A DNA stretch of 64,000 nt from Natrialba magadii ATCC 43099 (GTDB lineage: Archaea > Halobacteriota > Halobacteria > Halobacteriales > Natrialbaceae). The translations under genes were made by a program, and so were the position numbers. Below are positions 54,546-63,843 of the stretch, piece after piece. Location of the stretch: the NCBI RefSeq assembly GCF_000025625.1, contig NC_013922.1:3162001-3226000 (forward strand). Direction: 5' to 3'. Every line of letters begins with the position of its first letter. The first letter of the stretch is position 1. Under the pieces are notes generated by a model that saw nothing but the letters and a program-made list of their open reading frames with translations, was not told where the DNA came from and searched no databases.

Positions 54546-55958
54546 CTAGTCGTCGCTGGGACCAGGAGCAGGATTTGGTTTGTCGTCCACGGGAGCGGCG
54601 TCCTCAGCATCGAACAGCGGGCTCTGCTCACCGGGGACGATCGTGTTGAGAATCAGCGCCGAAAGCGCGGTCAGGATCACCGGTTCGCCGAAGAACGTCT
54701 GGGCCGCGTTCGGCAGCCCGCTGATTGCTTCGGGAGTGGTCGCAATACCGAGTCCGAGGCCGAGCGAGACGGCGACGATGACCATGTTGCGCCGGTTGAG
54801 TTCAGTGTGCAGGACGATCAGCCGGAAGCCGCTGGCGGCGACCATACCGACCATCAGGAGGACCGCGCCACCGAAGACGGCGCTCGGAATGGTCGTGACA
54901 AACCCGCCGATCACCGGACTGAGGCCGAGTATCGCGAGAATCACGCCGCTAATACCGACGACGTGGCGGCTCATCACGCCCGTGAAGGAGATAATACCGA
55001 CGTTCTGGGAGAACGAGGTCACCGGGAACGTGCCGAAGATCGAGCCGAGCGAGCTCAGTGAGCCGTCGTTGAACAGCGCGCCGCGAAACTCGCGGTCGTC
55101 AGGGTTGCGCCCCTCCGCGGCGGTGACACCAGACATGTCGCCGACGGTTTCCATCGCGGAGACGAGGAAGAGGAACGCGAAGACGAGAATCGCGATCGGT
55201 TCGAACTCGAGACCAAAGTGCATCGGTGACGGGAACGCGACCGGGTCGGCACCCCGCACCGACGAGAAGTCCACGAGGCCGAAACCGTAAACGAAATCCA
55301 GCGCGAGTGCGGCGGCGTAGCCGACTACGATCGCGGCGAGAATACTAAGCAATCGTGTTACCCCGCGCGTGAGCATGTTGAGACCCACTGCGATGGCCAG
55401 CACGAGCGCCGCCAGGCCGATGTGGTGGACAGCGCCGAACTCGCCGGCCTCCTGTGCTGCGGAGCCGCCGGCAGCGTAGTCCATCCCCGTCGGGATCAGG
55501 TAGAGTCCAATAATCACGACGACGAGTCCGGTCACGAGCGGCGGAAAGAACGGTTTGATGCGCTTGAACTGCCAGCCGATGACGCCCTCGACGACAAAGC
55601 CGGTGACGAGAATCGCCCCGAAGACGGCGGCCATACCGAACTCGATGCCGATCGTCGTCGCCGCGCCGACGAACGTGAAACTCGAGCCCATGACGATCGG
55701 CAGTTTCGCGCCGACGGGACCGATCGTGTACGCCTGGATAACAGTCGCCAGCCCCGAAAAGAGCAACACCATCTGGACGATGTAGGCCGTGTCGGCCGAA
55801 CTGAGCCCGACGTTGCCGGCGACGATGTACGCCACCGCCGTCGCCGGCACGATCATCACCGCCACGTGTTGCAACCCGAGCAGGATCGACTTTGCCATCG
55901 GCGGCTTCTCGTCGAGGCCGTACTCGAGTTCGATGCCATCCCCTGGTTCGTTCGTCAT
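54546..55958 (-). CDS. Xanthine/uracil permease family (NCS2) transporter
   Basis: A 470-residue membrane protein with about 14 hydrophobic segments, of the NCS2 purine/pyrimidine symporter family. Family landmarks: LGLQHVAVMIVPATAVAYIV, PIVMGSSFTFVGAATTIGIEFGM (the QH and NAT-type regions), the ETVGDMSGVTAA signature in helix 8 (residues about 263-276) and TSFSQNVGIISFTGVMSRHV. The ETVGD glutamate is the substrate-binding residue. Substrate (uracil, xanthine or guanine) is not fixed by sequence. The neighbouring purine phosphoribosyltransferase gene on the same strand suggests a purine. Both tails are acidic. Confidence 0.9.
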   Translation of the reverse strand: MTNEPGDGIELEYGLDEKPPMAKSILLGLQHVAVMIVPATAVAYIVAGNVGLSSADTAYIVQMVLLFSGLATVIQAYTIGPVGAKLPIVMGSSFTFVGAATTIGIEFGMAAVFGAILVTGFVVEGVIGWQFKRIKPFFPPLVTGLVVVIIGLYLIPTGMDYAAGGSAAQEAGEFGAVHHIGLAALVLAIAVGLNMLTRGVTRLLSILAAIVVGYAAALALDFVYGFGLVDFSSVRGADPVAFPSPMHFGLEFEPIAILVFAFLFLVSAMETVGDMSGVTAAEGRNPDDREFRGALFNDGSLSSLGSIFGTFPVTSFSQNVGIISFTGVMSRHVVGISGVILAILGLSPVIGGFVTTIPSAVFGGAVLLMVGMVAASGFRLIVLHTELNRRNMVIVAVSLGLGLGIATTPEAISGLPNAAQTFFGEPVILTALSALILNTIVPGEQSPLFDAEDAAPVDDKPNPAPGPSDD

Positions 55959-56159
55959 CTATGACTGGGGTCTGATGATCGAGGGGTAAAAAATTTCGTA
56001 TATGCGCTTAGAACTGCGCCTGGATTGCCCCATAATATGCACTATTGTGTATATAATCTGGTTCCGTGGAACGCAGCATGTGCACAGCACACGCTCATCA
56101 GTTCGTGTATGGGGTGAGTGTGCTCCGTACTCGAGTCCGATTCGGTTACAAAACCGCGA
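55959..56159. other. Control region between the purine phosphoribosyltransferase and permease genes
   Basis: 200 bases. On the minus strand, an AT-rich aaattttttacccc at 55985-55999 is placed to act as the promoter of the permease. A further AT-rich stretch with gtgtatataatc lies at about 56048-56059. No gene is visible. Confidence 0.4.
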
Positions 56160-56705
56160 TCAGTGAACGACGACCTCGCCGTCCTCGACCGTGATGTCGA
56201 TGAGACTCGTCGCGTCGAACTCGGTGTCGTCGAGGGCGGAGGGGCCGACTTTTCGCATGACGACGACGATATCGGAGATGTCAGCGCCGATGTCGTCCAG
56301 GGCGGTACAGATTGAGGCAAGGGTGCCGCCAGTCGAGAGCATGTCGTCGATGATGACGACGCGGTCGCCGGGTTCGACGTCGTTGATGTACATCTCCGAT
56401 TCGGAGTAGCCGGTCTCCTGGTGGAGCGAGACCTCGCCCTCGAGGCCGTATTCGCGCTTGCGGATGACGACGAGTGGGATGTCCGTCTGGAGCGAGACGG
56501 CGGTTGCGAGGTGGATGCCCATCGCTTCGGGGGCGACGATTTTGTCGACGTTCAGGTCGGCGGTTTGCATGACTTCGATGACGACCTCGCGCAACAGTGC
56601 GGGGTCGAGCATCGGGACGCCGTTGCTGATCGGGTGGACGAGGTACTCGTAGCCGTCCTTGTCGACGATTGGTGCGTCGTCGAGCGACGCGAGGAGTCGA
56701 TCCAT
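56160..56705 (-). CDS. hpt: Hypoxanthine/guanine-type phosphoribosyltransferase
   Basis: 181 residues. The PRPP-binding motif [18 protein letters not shown] (residues about 115-132) is classical. Other parts match the archaeal Hpt/Apt-like branch: [24 protein letters not shown] at the start, [35 protein letters not shown] and [14 protein letters not shown]. It converts free purine bases and PRPP to nucleotides (salvage) in the cytoplasm. It lies upstream of the permease on the same strand, 200 bases apart, forming a purine uptake and salvage pair. Preference between hypoxanthine and adenine is not certain. Confidence 0.88.
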   Translation of the reverse strand: MDRLLASLDDAPIVDKDGYEYLVHPISNGVPMLDPALLREVVIEVMQTADLNVDKIVAPEAMGIHLATAVSLQTDIPLVVIRKREYGLEGEVSLHQETGYSESEMYINDVEPGDRVVIIDDMLSTGGTLASICTALDDIGADISDIVVVMRKVGPSALDDTEFDATSLIDITVEDGEVVVH

Positions 56706-56810
56706 GGGGTGGGTTGGGTCAATCGTGGCAAAAGGGGTTCGTTCTCGGCTCCGGTTGAGGGTGGTTCGCTCAGGAGGCCAGGAGATCGTGGGTGTTGGTG
56801 CTGTCTCCGG

Positions 56811-57470
56811 TTATTCGTCGTGATCCGAGTTGGCGTCACCGTTGTCACTGTCTGAGTCGGTGTCACCGTTGTCACTGTCTGAGTCGGTGTCGCCGTTTGC
56901 GCGGTCTGAATCGGTGTCGCCGTTTGCGCGGTCTGAATCGGTGTCGCCGTCGTCGGCATCCGAATCGCTGTCTGTATCAGTATCACCGTAGTCGTCGTTC
57001 GAGTCGCTATCAGAATCTGTGTCGCTATCGCTATCCGTATCGGTATCGCCGTCGGTACTCGAGTCAGAATCCGAATCTCGCCCGCCTGGCGGGTGCATCA
57101 GCGCAGTTTCCGGGTCGGCTGGCTCCGTCTCAGTCACAGTCACAGTCTCAGTCTCAGTATCTGTCACAGGGCCAGTATCGACCTCGCTACGTGCTTTGGA
57201 ATCGTTTTTCCTCTTCTCGCCGTGGTCGCTCTCAGCAGCGGCTGCACGCTCGCGAATCCGGTCCGGTGCCAGCAGATACAACGCGATCGGCGGGACGACG
57301 TAGCTGGCGACCGCGAGCGCGGCAAACCACGGATCGAGAAAGACGAGCAGCCCGAAGATCGCGAGTCCCGCCGCGGCGGCCGCGTGCGCAGCTGTCTTCG
57401 TATAGTTGCGGTAAAACACCCAGAAATCGCTGAGTGCTGCCACCGCGTGGGAGTTTGCTGACCGCCCCAT
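56811..57470 (-). CDS. Membrane protein with long Asp-Ser-Thr repeat tail
   Basis: 219 residues from ATG 57470. Residues 1-65 hold two hydrophobic helices: KTAAHAAAAAGLAIFGLLVF and WFAALAVASYVVPPIALYLL, preceded by ALSDFWVFYRNYTK. Residues 66-125 are charged. Residues 128-219 are a low-complexity tail of Asp, Ser, Thr, Gly and Asn (DTDSDSD/NGDTDSDS units). The upstream part of the long frame (to 57524) is not used, as this ATG starts before the first helix. The DNA of the tail is a set of repeats related to gtcggtgtc on the plus strand. Function unknown. Confidence 0.7.
   Translation of the reverse strand: MGRSANSHAVAALSDFWVFYRNYTKTAAHAAAAAGLAIFGLLVFLDPWFAALAVASYVVPPIALYLLAPDRIRERAAAAESDHGEKRKNDSKARSEVDTGPVTDTETETVTVTETEPADPETALMHPPGGRDSDSDSSTDGDTDTDSDSDTDSDSDSNDDYGDTDTDSDSDADDGDTDSDRANGDTDSDRANGDTDSDSDNGDTDSDSDNGDANSDHDE
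56815..57085 (-). repeat. Asp-Ser-Thr low-complexity repeats in the membrane protein gene
   Basis: 18-30-base units around gtcggtgtcaccgtt, with variants, repeat across the 3' half of the gene. Two duplicated blocks around gttgtcactgtctga and gtttgcgcggtctga each appear twice in a row. All are in frame. Confidence 0.85.
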
Positions 57471-57529
57471 GCGAACTGTACACGACCAAGCGGGAAACCA
57501 TTTGTCGCACGGGCCCCTACACACAGCCG

Positions 57530-58318
57530 ATGAGAGAGTTCGTCTTCGCCCTGGAGTACGAACCGGGAACCAACCCGGTCGCCGACGTCCTCGCGGACCA
57601 CCCTGACGCGTCGGTCCGCTCCCTGTCGTGTCACGTCAGCGCCGACAGCCTCTGGCGCGTCGACCTCGCGACTGGCTCCGAGACCGCCCTCGCTGAACTG
57701 GAGGCCGCCTACGAGACGGCGGACTACTTCGCCGACTGTCTCGTGAAGGACGACTGCGGTGCAGACTGTGAGGTCCAGGTTCTCGACCGCTCGAGTGATA
57801 CGCTCGTCGTCTACACCTACTGGGACCGAACCGATGTCTGCACGTCGGTCCCCCACGTCGCCCGCGAGCACCTCGGCGACGGAATGCTGTTCGAGACCTA
57901 CCGTGAAGGCGGACGCTACCGCTGGCGGATCGTCCTCGCGAGCGATGCACCGATCCACGCGTTCTTCGACGCACTCGGCGAGGAGGTCGGCGAGTGTACC
58001 GGCATGGAGATGCTCCGGCTGACGGAACTCGATCCGGAACACGGCGGGAACGGCGCGGCTGCCGGTGCCGAAACCGGCGGTGTCGCCAACGGCGCTCTCG
58101 CTGACTCCCTCCCGACGGAACAGCGCGAGGCCCTACAGGCGGCGGTCGACCGCGGCTACTACGAGACGCCTCGCCGGATCGACCTCTCGGAACTCGCCGA
58201 GGAACTCGACGTCCCGCGCTCGACGCTCTCCTATCGCCTCCGCCGAGCCGAGGCGACGCTTGCAACGACGTTCGTCAGCGAGGCAGACTCGATCGAGCAG
58301 TTAGCTGCTGGACTCTAG
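57530..58318 (+). CDS. Bat-type HTH transcriptional regulator
   Basis: About 262 residues from ATG 57530: an N-terminal beta-rich ligand domain of the Bat/HTH_10 family (EFVFALEYEPGTNPVADVLADHPDA, WRVDLATGSETALAEL, DTLVVYTYWD) and a C-terminal HTH at about 205-255 (QREALQAAVDRGYYETPRRIDLSELAEELDVPRSTLSYRLRRAEATL). It has no PAS or GAF sensor domains. The paired Cys in DCGADCEV could bind metal or sense redox. It is divergent from the membrane protein above, 59 bases apart, but no target is known. The ATG was chosen because the frame before it is basic and unlike the family. Confidence 0.88.
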   Translation: MREFVFALEYEPGTNPVADVLADHPDASVRSLSCHVSADSLWRVDLATGSETALAELEAAYETADYFADCLVKDDCGADCEVQVLDRSSDTLVVYTYWDRTDVCTSVPHVAREHLGDGMLFETYREGGRYRWRIVLASDAPIHAFFDALGEEVGECTGMEMLRLTELDPEHGGNGAAAGAETGGVANGALADSLPTEQREALQAAVDRGYYETPRRIDLSELAEELDVPRSTLSYRLRRAEATLATTFVSEADSIEQLAAGL

Positions 58319-58372
58319 TCCGCAGTTTCTGGCCTTTTCAGCTACTCGCCAGCCCGTCCTGGCAACACTTGG

Positions 58373-58458
58373 CTATAGTAACAACTGCAACTAGTTACAC
58401 ACTGATCGCCGAGCAGGCTGGCGATCAGGTGTGTATTGACTTGCAGTGGCTACTATAG
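58373..58458 (-). repeat. Palindromic dispersed element, copy 2 (MITE-like)
   Basis: An 86-base imperfect palindrome ending ctatagta at the left and tactatag at the right, with the central hairpin TGATCGCC - gagcaggct - GGCGATCA. As the reverse complement it is nearly identical to 33178-33262 (differences around gtcaatac/gtcactgc and at the end). It lies between the Bat-type gene and the protease gene. Confidence 0.85.
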
Positions 58459-58577
58459 AGTCTGGTGTCGCTGTGGTACTCGAGTACAGCTGAGAGAAAG
58501 AATATGTGAGAGAAGGCACTCTCTCGCGCTACTGACCAGTCCACAACACTGTTACTGGTGCCAACCAATTCTCAAAC

Positions 58578-59774
58578 GTGCCGCCGACACCGAACCGACA
58601 ACTGCAGATTCGAATCGCTGGTGCGCTCGCGCTGGTGATCGCTGTCAATGGCGTTCTCCTCGCGGCGCTGGCCTGGAGCGCCGTCGCCATCCTCGGGGCG
58701 GGTGGCTGGTCGGTGTCGTTCGATGGTGGACTGCCTGTGGCGGTCGCACTCGTCCTCGTGAGTGCCGTGGCTCTCGTCGCGATGCAGGCCCGCTACGGCA
58801 CGCGAACCGTCGTCTCGGGGCTCGACATGACCGAAATAGAGGGCGATGGCCCCCGAACCGTCGGCGGACGCGTTCGACGACTGGCCGCACAGGCGGACGT
58901 CCCGCTCCCGTCGGTCGCTGTCGCCGACCGAGACGAACCCGCCTGTCTGACCGTCGGCACCCAGCGCTCGCCGACAATCGTGGTCACCACAGGGCTGCTC
59001 GACCAACTCGACGACGACGAACTCGACGCCGCGCTCGCACACGAAGTCGCCCACATTGCAAATCGTGACCTCCCGGTCGTCACGGCCGTCGCCGCAGCGG
59101 TCGCAATCGGCGACCGACTACTCGAACGTGAACGGAAACTCCGCGGTGTACTCGAGGGAGTGGCGATGATCGCTCTTTTCTCGGGCATTGGTGCCATCCT
59201 TTTCGCGGTTCCGATTCTCGTACTTGCGGTGATCTTCCTCCTCGTGAGTACCGTTGCACGTGTGGTGCTCGCGATGAACTCGATTGCGCTTGGGCTGTTT
59301 TCGAAGACGCGCGAGTACGCTGCCGACCGTGGTGCGAGTCAGCTCACCGGCGATCCGGCCGCGGTCGCGAGCGCGCTTGCGGTGCTCGACGACGAGTGCA
59401 ACATTCCGACACGGGACGCGCGCCTCCACGCGAGTGCAACGCTTGGAATCGTTCCCCAGCCGCTGCCGCTTGAGCGGGCAGCCGACGATGACGGTGACGC
59501 TGGCGATGATACCGAGGAAGAACACTGGTTCGATCGCTGGTTCGTCAGCCAGTTCCAACTGGAGACAGTCGACGCAGACGACTCGGATGAGAGCGAATCA
59601 CCGGGATACATCGACCGACAGGTGGGACGAATCAAGGCGTGGATTCGGCGAACGATCGTATCCCCGATTCGATCCGGCGCTCGGCGGGTACTCATGTGGC
59701 GACCGCCGACTCACCCGTCGACCGAGTCACGGATCGAGCGTTTGCAGGCGGACGACCGTCGGTATCGCCGATAA
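58578..59774 (+). CDS. htpX: HtpX-like M48 membrane metalloprotease
   Basis: 398 residues. Two N-terminal membrane helices (AGALALVIAVNGVLLAALAW, LPVAVALVLVSAVALVAM) are followed by the protease domain with HEVAH (His155, Glu156, His159, the zinc site) and EYAADRGASQLTG (third zinc ligand Glu). Two more hydrophobic segments (LEGVAMIALFSGIGAILFAVP, LVLAVIFLLVSTVARVVLAM) lie between. It probably degrades misfolded membrane proteins. The translation starts at GTG 58578. The C-terminal half is acidic, then basic. It follows the palindromic element. Confidence 0.9.
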   Translation: MPPTPNRQLQIRIAGALALVIAVNGVLLAALAWSAVAILGAGGWSVSFDGGLPVAVALVLVSAVALVAMQARYGTRTVVSGLDMTEIEGDGPRTVGGRVRRLAAQADVPLPSVAVADRDEPACLTVGTQRSPTIVVTTGLLDQLDDDELDAALAHEVAHIANRDLPVVTAVAAAVAIGDRLLERERKLRGVLEGVAMIALFSGIGAILFAVPILVLAVIFLLVSTVARVVLAMNSIALGLFSKTREYAADRGASQLTGDPAAVASALAVLDDECNIPTRDARLHASATLGIVPQPLPLERAADDDGDAGDDTEEEHWFDRWFVSQFQLETVDADDSDESESPGYIDRQVGRIKAWIRRTIVSPIRSGARRVLMWRPPTHPSTESRIERLQADDRRYRR

Positions 59775-59871
59775 CAACCGTTTGCTTTCCGTCAGCAGCT
59801 GTGTCTCACAGCTTACTCCGTTGTGGCCTCGGCTGTGACAAATGCGTAGTTGGCGTCTCCCGACTCCCGAG

Positions 59872-59885
59872 TTGGCGCACGCCAA
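59872..59885. promoter_or_regulatory. Palindrome before the metal P-type ATPase gene
   Basis: TTGGCG-CA-CGCCAA: a perfect 14-base palindrome, 38-51 bases before ATG 59923 and next to an AT-rich ccaaataacc that could be the TATA box. It is a candidate site for a metal-responsive repressor. Confidence 0.35.
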
Positions 59886-59922
59886 ATAACCTGTATGCTA
59901 TCTCAGCCAGTAGACACTGGTA

Positions 59923-62703
59923 ATGAGAGATTCCACCCCCGGTGTGCCGCCCGATTCGGCGGATTCGGCGGGCTCGACGGATGCGACGGACGCGAATCAG
60001 TGTGCGGATGACTGCTGCTCGGACGAGAACTCGAGTACCACACGCACACTCGAGTTACGGATCCCCGAGATGGACTGTCCCTCCTGTGCGGGTAAGGTGA
60101 CGAACAGCGTCGAGCGACTCGAGGGTATCGACGACCTCAACGCGCAGGTGACGAGCGGCCGGCTGCTGGTGTCCTACGACGAGACAGCGACGAGAGAGTC
60201 GGAGATCCGAGACCGCGTTCGTGCGGCGGGGTACGAAATCGTTGGCGAGCGTAGTGGCAGCGATGCCGGTGCTGACGGAACTGCCGGAACCGCCGGTACC
60301 GCATCGGCAGGCGAGCACTCGTTCTCGGTCCCCGAAATGGACTGTGCCTCGTGTGCATCCAAGGTCGAGAACGCACTCGAGTCCGCCGACGGCGTGAGCA
60401 AAATCGAGACCCAGCCCACGTCGGGCCGTGTCACCGTCTCGACCGACGGCGACACCGACACCGCAACTGTCGTCGCCGCCATCGAATCTGCCGGCTACGA
60501 CGCCACGCCGATCGACGACGGCAGCAACCGGATGGGCGACAAACAGGCCGTCTGGAAGAGCCGCCGCGCCGTCGGCACCGCACTCGGTGGCGTCCTCGTC
60601 ACGGTCGGGATGGTACTCGAGTTCGTTCTCCCCGCGCTCGATCCGGCGCTCGGGACCGTCGCGGGTCGGACTTACGAACTCTCGCACCTGCTGTTCATCG
60701 CGGCGGTCGTGGTTGCGGGGACGCCGATCATCCGGAACGGCTACTACTCGGCGCGAAACCGGAGTCTGGATATCGACTTCCTGATGACCGCCGGTATCCT
60801 CGCCAGCGTCGCGGCTCACCACCCCTTCGAGGGGGCGATGCTCGCGGTGCTCTTCTCGGTTGCAGAGCTTTTGGAGCGCTTCTCGATGGACCGTGCGCGT
60901 GACTCGCTGCGAGAACTGATGGATCTCTCGCCGGAGACGGCGACGGTCCGCCGTGAGGACGGCACCGAGGAAACGGTGCCCGCGGGCGAACTCGAGGTCG
61001 GCGACGTGGTCGTCGTTCGACCGGGTGAGAAGCTCCCGGCCGACGGCGTCATCGTCGAGGGCGAGAGCGCGATCGACCAGTCGCCGATCACGGGCGAAAG
61101 CGTCCCGGTCGACAAAACGGCTGGTGACGAGGTCTTCGCCGGCACGATCCTCGAATCCGGTTACCTCGAGGTCGACGTCGAGAGTGAGGCCAGCGAGTCG
61201 ACCATCGCGCGTATCGTCCGAATCGTCGAGGACGCAGAGCGCGAGCAGACCAAACGCGAGCAGTTCGTCGACCGCTTTGCGAGTGCCTACACCCCGATTG
61301 TCGTCGTGCTCGCACTCGCCGTCGCAGTTGCCCCGCCGCTCGTCGCCGGCGCGTCCTGGAACACCTGGTTCCTGCGCGGGCTCACGCTACTGGTCATCGC
61401 CTGCCCCTGCGCGTTCGTCATCTCGACGCCGGTCAGCGTCGTCTCGGGGATCACGAGCGCCGCCCGCAACGGCGTGCTGATCAAGGGTGGCCGCCATCTC
61501 GAGGCGACCGGCGAGAGCGATGTCCTCGCGGTCGACAAGACCGGGACGCTGACCCAGGGCGACCTTTCCGTGACGGACGTGATCCCACTCGAGGGCGCGA
61601 CGGAGGAAGACGTGCTCCGCCGTGCTGGCGCAGTCGAGCGACGCAGCGAACATCCGATCGGCCAGTCGGTCGTCGGGTACGCCGAAGAACAGGGTGTGGC
61701 CGTCGACGAACCAGACGTTTCGGCGTTCGAGGCGCTGACCGGCAAGGGGGTCCGTGCGGATCTCGACGGCGAGACCCACTACGTCGGGAAACCGGGCCTC
61801 TTCGATGGGCTGGCGGATCTGGAGCACGTTCATGCGACGACTGACGGCGGTATCAACGTCGACGGCTCGACGAGTCCGCAGGGACAGCGCGAGCGCCAGT
61901 GCGAGCACGAGAACTGTCTCGACGTGCTCGAAGACGTCGTCCCAGAACTCGAGGCGGAGGGCAAAACCATCGTCATCGTCGGCACCGAAGACGGCCCGAT
62001 CGGCGTGATCGCCGTCGCGGATCAGGTCCGTCCGGAGGCCGCCTGGGCCGTCTCGCAGCTTCAGGAACAGGGCGTCCGCGTCGTGATGCTCACCGGCGAC
62101 AACGAGGGTACCGCCCGCGCTATCGCGACCGAGGTCGGCATCGACGAGTTCCACGCGGAGCTGCTCCCCGAGGAGAAACTCGAGTGGATCGAGCGACTGG
62201 AGCGCGAGGCCGGCGGAGGCGAGGACGGTGTGATCGGCGGCGACGGTACCGGCCACGTCGCCATGGTCGGCGACGGCATCAACGACGCGCCCGCGATGGC
62301 GACCGCAACCGTCGGTATCGCCATGGGCGCGGCTGGAACGGATACCGCACTCGAGACGGCCGACGTAGCGCTGATGGGCGACGACCTCACGCGCCTGCCG
62401 TACCTCTACGAACTCTCGGGGAAGGCAAACGGCGTTATCCGGCAGAATATCTGGTCGAGTCTGGCCGTGAAGGCGGTGCTCGCGGCCGGGGCACCGGTCG
62501 GAATCGTCACGGTGATCCACGCCGTCGTCATCGGCGACATGGGGATGAGCCTCGGCGTGACGGGGAACGCGATGCGCTTAGCGAACGTGGAGCCGGAGAC
62601 GCCGGCTGACGCGGAGTTCGAATCGGTTGCTGGCTCCGCTGATGCTGTTGCCCCCGCTGATTCCGTTGACTCCGCAACTGAGGCAAACGCAGTAGCAGAG
62701 TAA
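59923..62703 (+). CDS. zntA: Heavy-metal P1B-type ATPase, Zn/Cd/Pb group
   Basis: 926 residues. A Cys-rich start (QCADDCC) is followed by two HMA metal-binding domains with CPSC (Cys52, Cys55) and CASC (Cys141, Cys144). The membrane CPC motif (494-496) is in CPCAFVISTPVSVVSG, closer to the Zn/Cd (ZntA) group than to the copper group, which usually reads CPCALGLA. Other landmarks: TGES actuator, DKTGTLTQG with the phosphorylated Asp538, GDGINDAP at 783-790 and a final DMGMSLGVTGNAMRL helix. It exports divalent metal from the cytoplasm. An in-frame acidic insertion lies in the nucleotide-binding domain (about 650-665). The symbol is tentative. Confidence 0.9.
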   Translation: MRDSTPGVPPDSADSAGSTDATDANQCADDCCSDENSSTTRTLELRIPEMDCPSCAGKVTNSVERLEGIDDLNAQVTSGRLLVSYDETATRESEIRDRVRAAGYEIVGERSGSDAGADGTAGTAGTASAGEHSFSVPEMDCASCASKVENALESADGVSKIETQPTSGRVTVSTDGDTDTATVVAAIESAGYDATPIDDGSNRMGDKQAVWKSRRAVGTALGGVLVTVGMVLEFVLPALDPALGTVAGRTYELSHLLFIAAVVVAGTPIIRNGYYSARNRSLDIDFLMTAGILASVAAHHPFEGAMLAVLFSVAELLERFSMDRARDSLRELMDLSPETATVRREDGTEETVPAGELEVGDVVVVRPGEKLPADGVIVEGESAIDQSPITGESVPVDKTAGDEVFAGTILESGYLEVDVESEASESTIARIVRIVEDAEREQTKREQFVDRFASAYTPIVVVLALAVAVAPPLVAGASWNTWFLRGLTLLVIACPCAFVISTPVSVVSGITSAARNGVLIKGGRHLEATGESDVLAVDKTGTLTQGDLSVTDVIPLEGATEEDVLRRAGAVERRSEHPIGQSVVGYAEEQGVAVDEPDVSAFEALTGKGVRADLDGETHYVGKPGLFDGLADLEHVHATTDGGINVDGSTSPQGQRERQCEHENCLDVLEDVVPELEAEGKTIVIVGTEDGPIGVIAVADQVRPEAAWAVSQLQEQGVRVVMLTGDNEGTARAIATEVGIDEFHAELLPEEKLEWIERLEREAGGGEDGVIGGDGTGHVAMVGDGINDAPAMATATVGIAMGAAGTDTALETADVALMGDDLTRLPYLYELSGKANGVIRQNIWSSLAVKAVLAAGAPVGIVTVIHAVVIGDMGMSLGVTGNAMRLANVEPETPADAEFESVAGSADAVAPADSVDSATEANAVAE

Positions 62704-62745
62704 CGTCAGTTCGGCCATACCGTTGGTCCGGGTCACTCGAGTACA

Positions 62746-63009
62746 TCACTCCCGCGACCTGTTCCTGACCCACCGCACGAGTCCAATCGTGCCGAGTATG
62801 GCGAGAACGAGCCACATCCCGATGATAAGTACGGCAAGGACCTGAACGACGACGGCCCGGGGATGCTCGACAGAGGAATCCAGCACCGCGAGTTCGATGC
62901 TGACCCACTGGATGACAGCGAATCCTCCGACGACGAGACAGAGTACGAGCAGCCGGTCCCGGAAGAACTCGCGGCTCAGGTAGTACTCCAGGTAGTCGTC
63001 TTTGTCCAT
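62746..63009 (-). CDS. Small two-helix membrane protein
   Basis: About 87 residues from ATG 63009: an acidic start (DKDDYLEYYLSREFFRD), then helices LLVLCLVVGGFAVIQWVSIEL and VVVQVLAVLIIGMWLVLAILGTIGLV, ending with basic WVRNRSRE (positive-inside). The upstream frame start at 63039 adds ten basic residues and is not used. Its composition and helix pattern are those of a real small membrane protein; no family is recognised. Confidence 0.65.
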   Translation of the reverse strand: MDKDDYLEYYLSREFFRDRLLVLCLVVGGFAVIQWVSIELAVLDSSVEHPRAVVVQVLAVLIIGMWLVLAILGTIGLVRWVRNRSRE

Positions 63010-63182
63010 GCGCGTTCGGTCCCTCGTCCCGGTGAACACGGCTGGGCAGGAAGAGTCTTTCTCTTGTGTTGGTCATACTGCCGGACAGAACTATTCGAAG
63101 ACCGGTCGCGCTACTGCGGCCGTCCCCGAGGTGACGGCCGCGACTTTCCAACCGGCTTCTCACTGACTTCTGTCCGACAGTA

Positions 63183-63737
63183 TCACTCGCCACGGGCGGC
63201 CCGAACGATCGGTTCCGTTCCAGGATAGCCGTCGGCCCGCCAGAGCGCGATCCCGGCAACGAGGATCACCGCCTCGAGCCACAGCGTCGTGACTGTTATC
63301 TCGAGTGCCGGTACGGTTCCGAGCGGTTTCGTCCCCGTGTACTCGGGCATCGGCGTGAGCGGCCAGAGCAGAAACCCGAGTTCGTGGAAATCACCCGAGA
63401 GCACGTGCCACGGGATATCCGTCGCGATATGCGTCCCGTAGCCGATGGCGAAGGCAATCCCGAGCGCTTGCTGGCCCCGTACTCGAGAGACGAGCCAGAC
63501 GGCGGCGACGACCGGAATCGCAAACAGTAGTGAGTGCCCGATCGTTCGTCCGACGTCGACGAGGCCGGCGAGCCAGATCGGCTTATCGAGCAGGTCGGGG
63601 AGCGCCGCGCCTGCAATGGCGACGAGCGCTGCCGTCTCGGTTGGGATACGTCCGGTACGCCAGCGCGTGTACAGCGCATAGCAGATGTACCCCACTGCGA
63701 GGTGAACGACCGGTTGCACGAGTGGTGAGTACGACAT
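63183..63737 (-). CDS. Membrane-bound metal-dependent hydrolase-like protein (YdjM/DUF457 type)
   Basis: About 184 residues from ATG 63737. It has 4-5 membrane segments with the conserved polar residues of this family: VVHLAVGYICYAL, ALVAIAGAALPDLLDKP (the LPDxLDKP motif), IGHSLLFAIPVVAA, GTHIATDIPWHVL (H-x3-D) and FLLWPLTP. The motifs resemble phospholipid-related membrane hydrolases, but the activity is not proven. The longer frame to 63833 adds 32 polar residues and is not used. Confidence 0.8.
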   Translation of the reverse strand: MSYSPLVQPVVHLAVGYICYALYTRWRTGRIPTETAALVAIAGAALPDLLDKPIWLAGLVDVGRTIGHSLLFAIPVVAAVWLVSRVRGQQALGIAFAIGYGTHIATDIPWHVLSGDFHELGFLLWPLTPMPEYTGTKPLGTVPALEITVTTLWLEAVILVAGIALWRADGYPGTEPIVRAARGE

Positions 63738-63843
63738 CGGAGGCGAAAAATGTCCGCGTAGCGATGCCGTGGTGTTGGGTTGCTGTAGTCTACTCCTGAT
63801 CGAGCCCGCTGTCAGTGAGGGTTCACCTGTCACTTCGATCAGG

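Noticed and set aside
56552-56986. Minus-strand frame with Thr-Pro-Ile-Gln repeats
   Set aside because: It overlaps the phosphoribosyltransferase gene and reads the SD-repeat DNA of the next gene in another frame.
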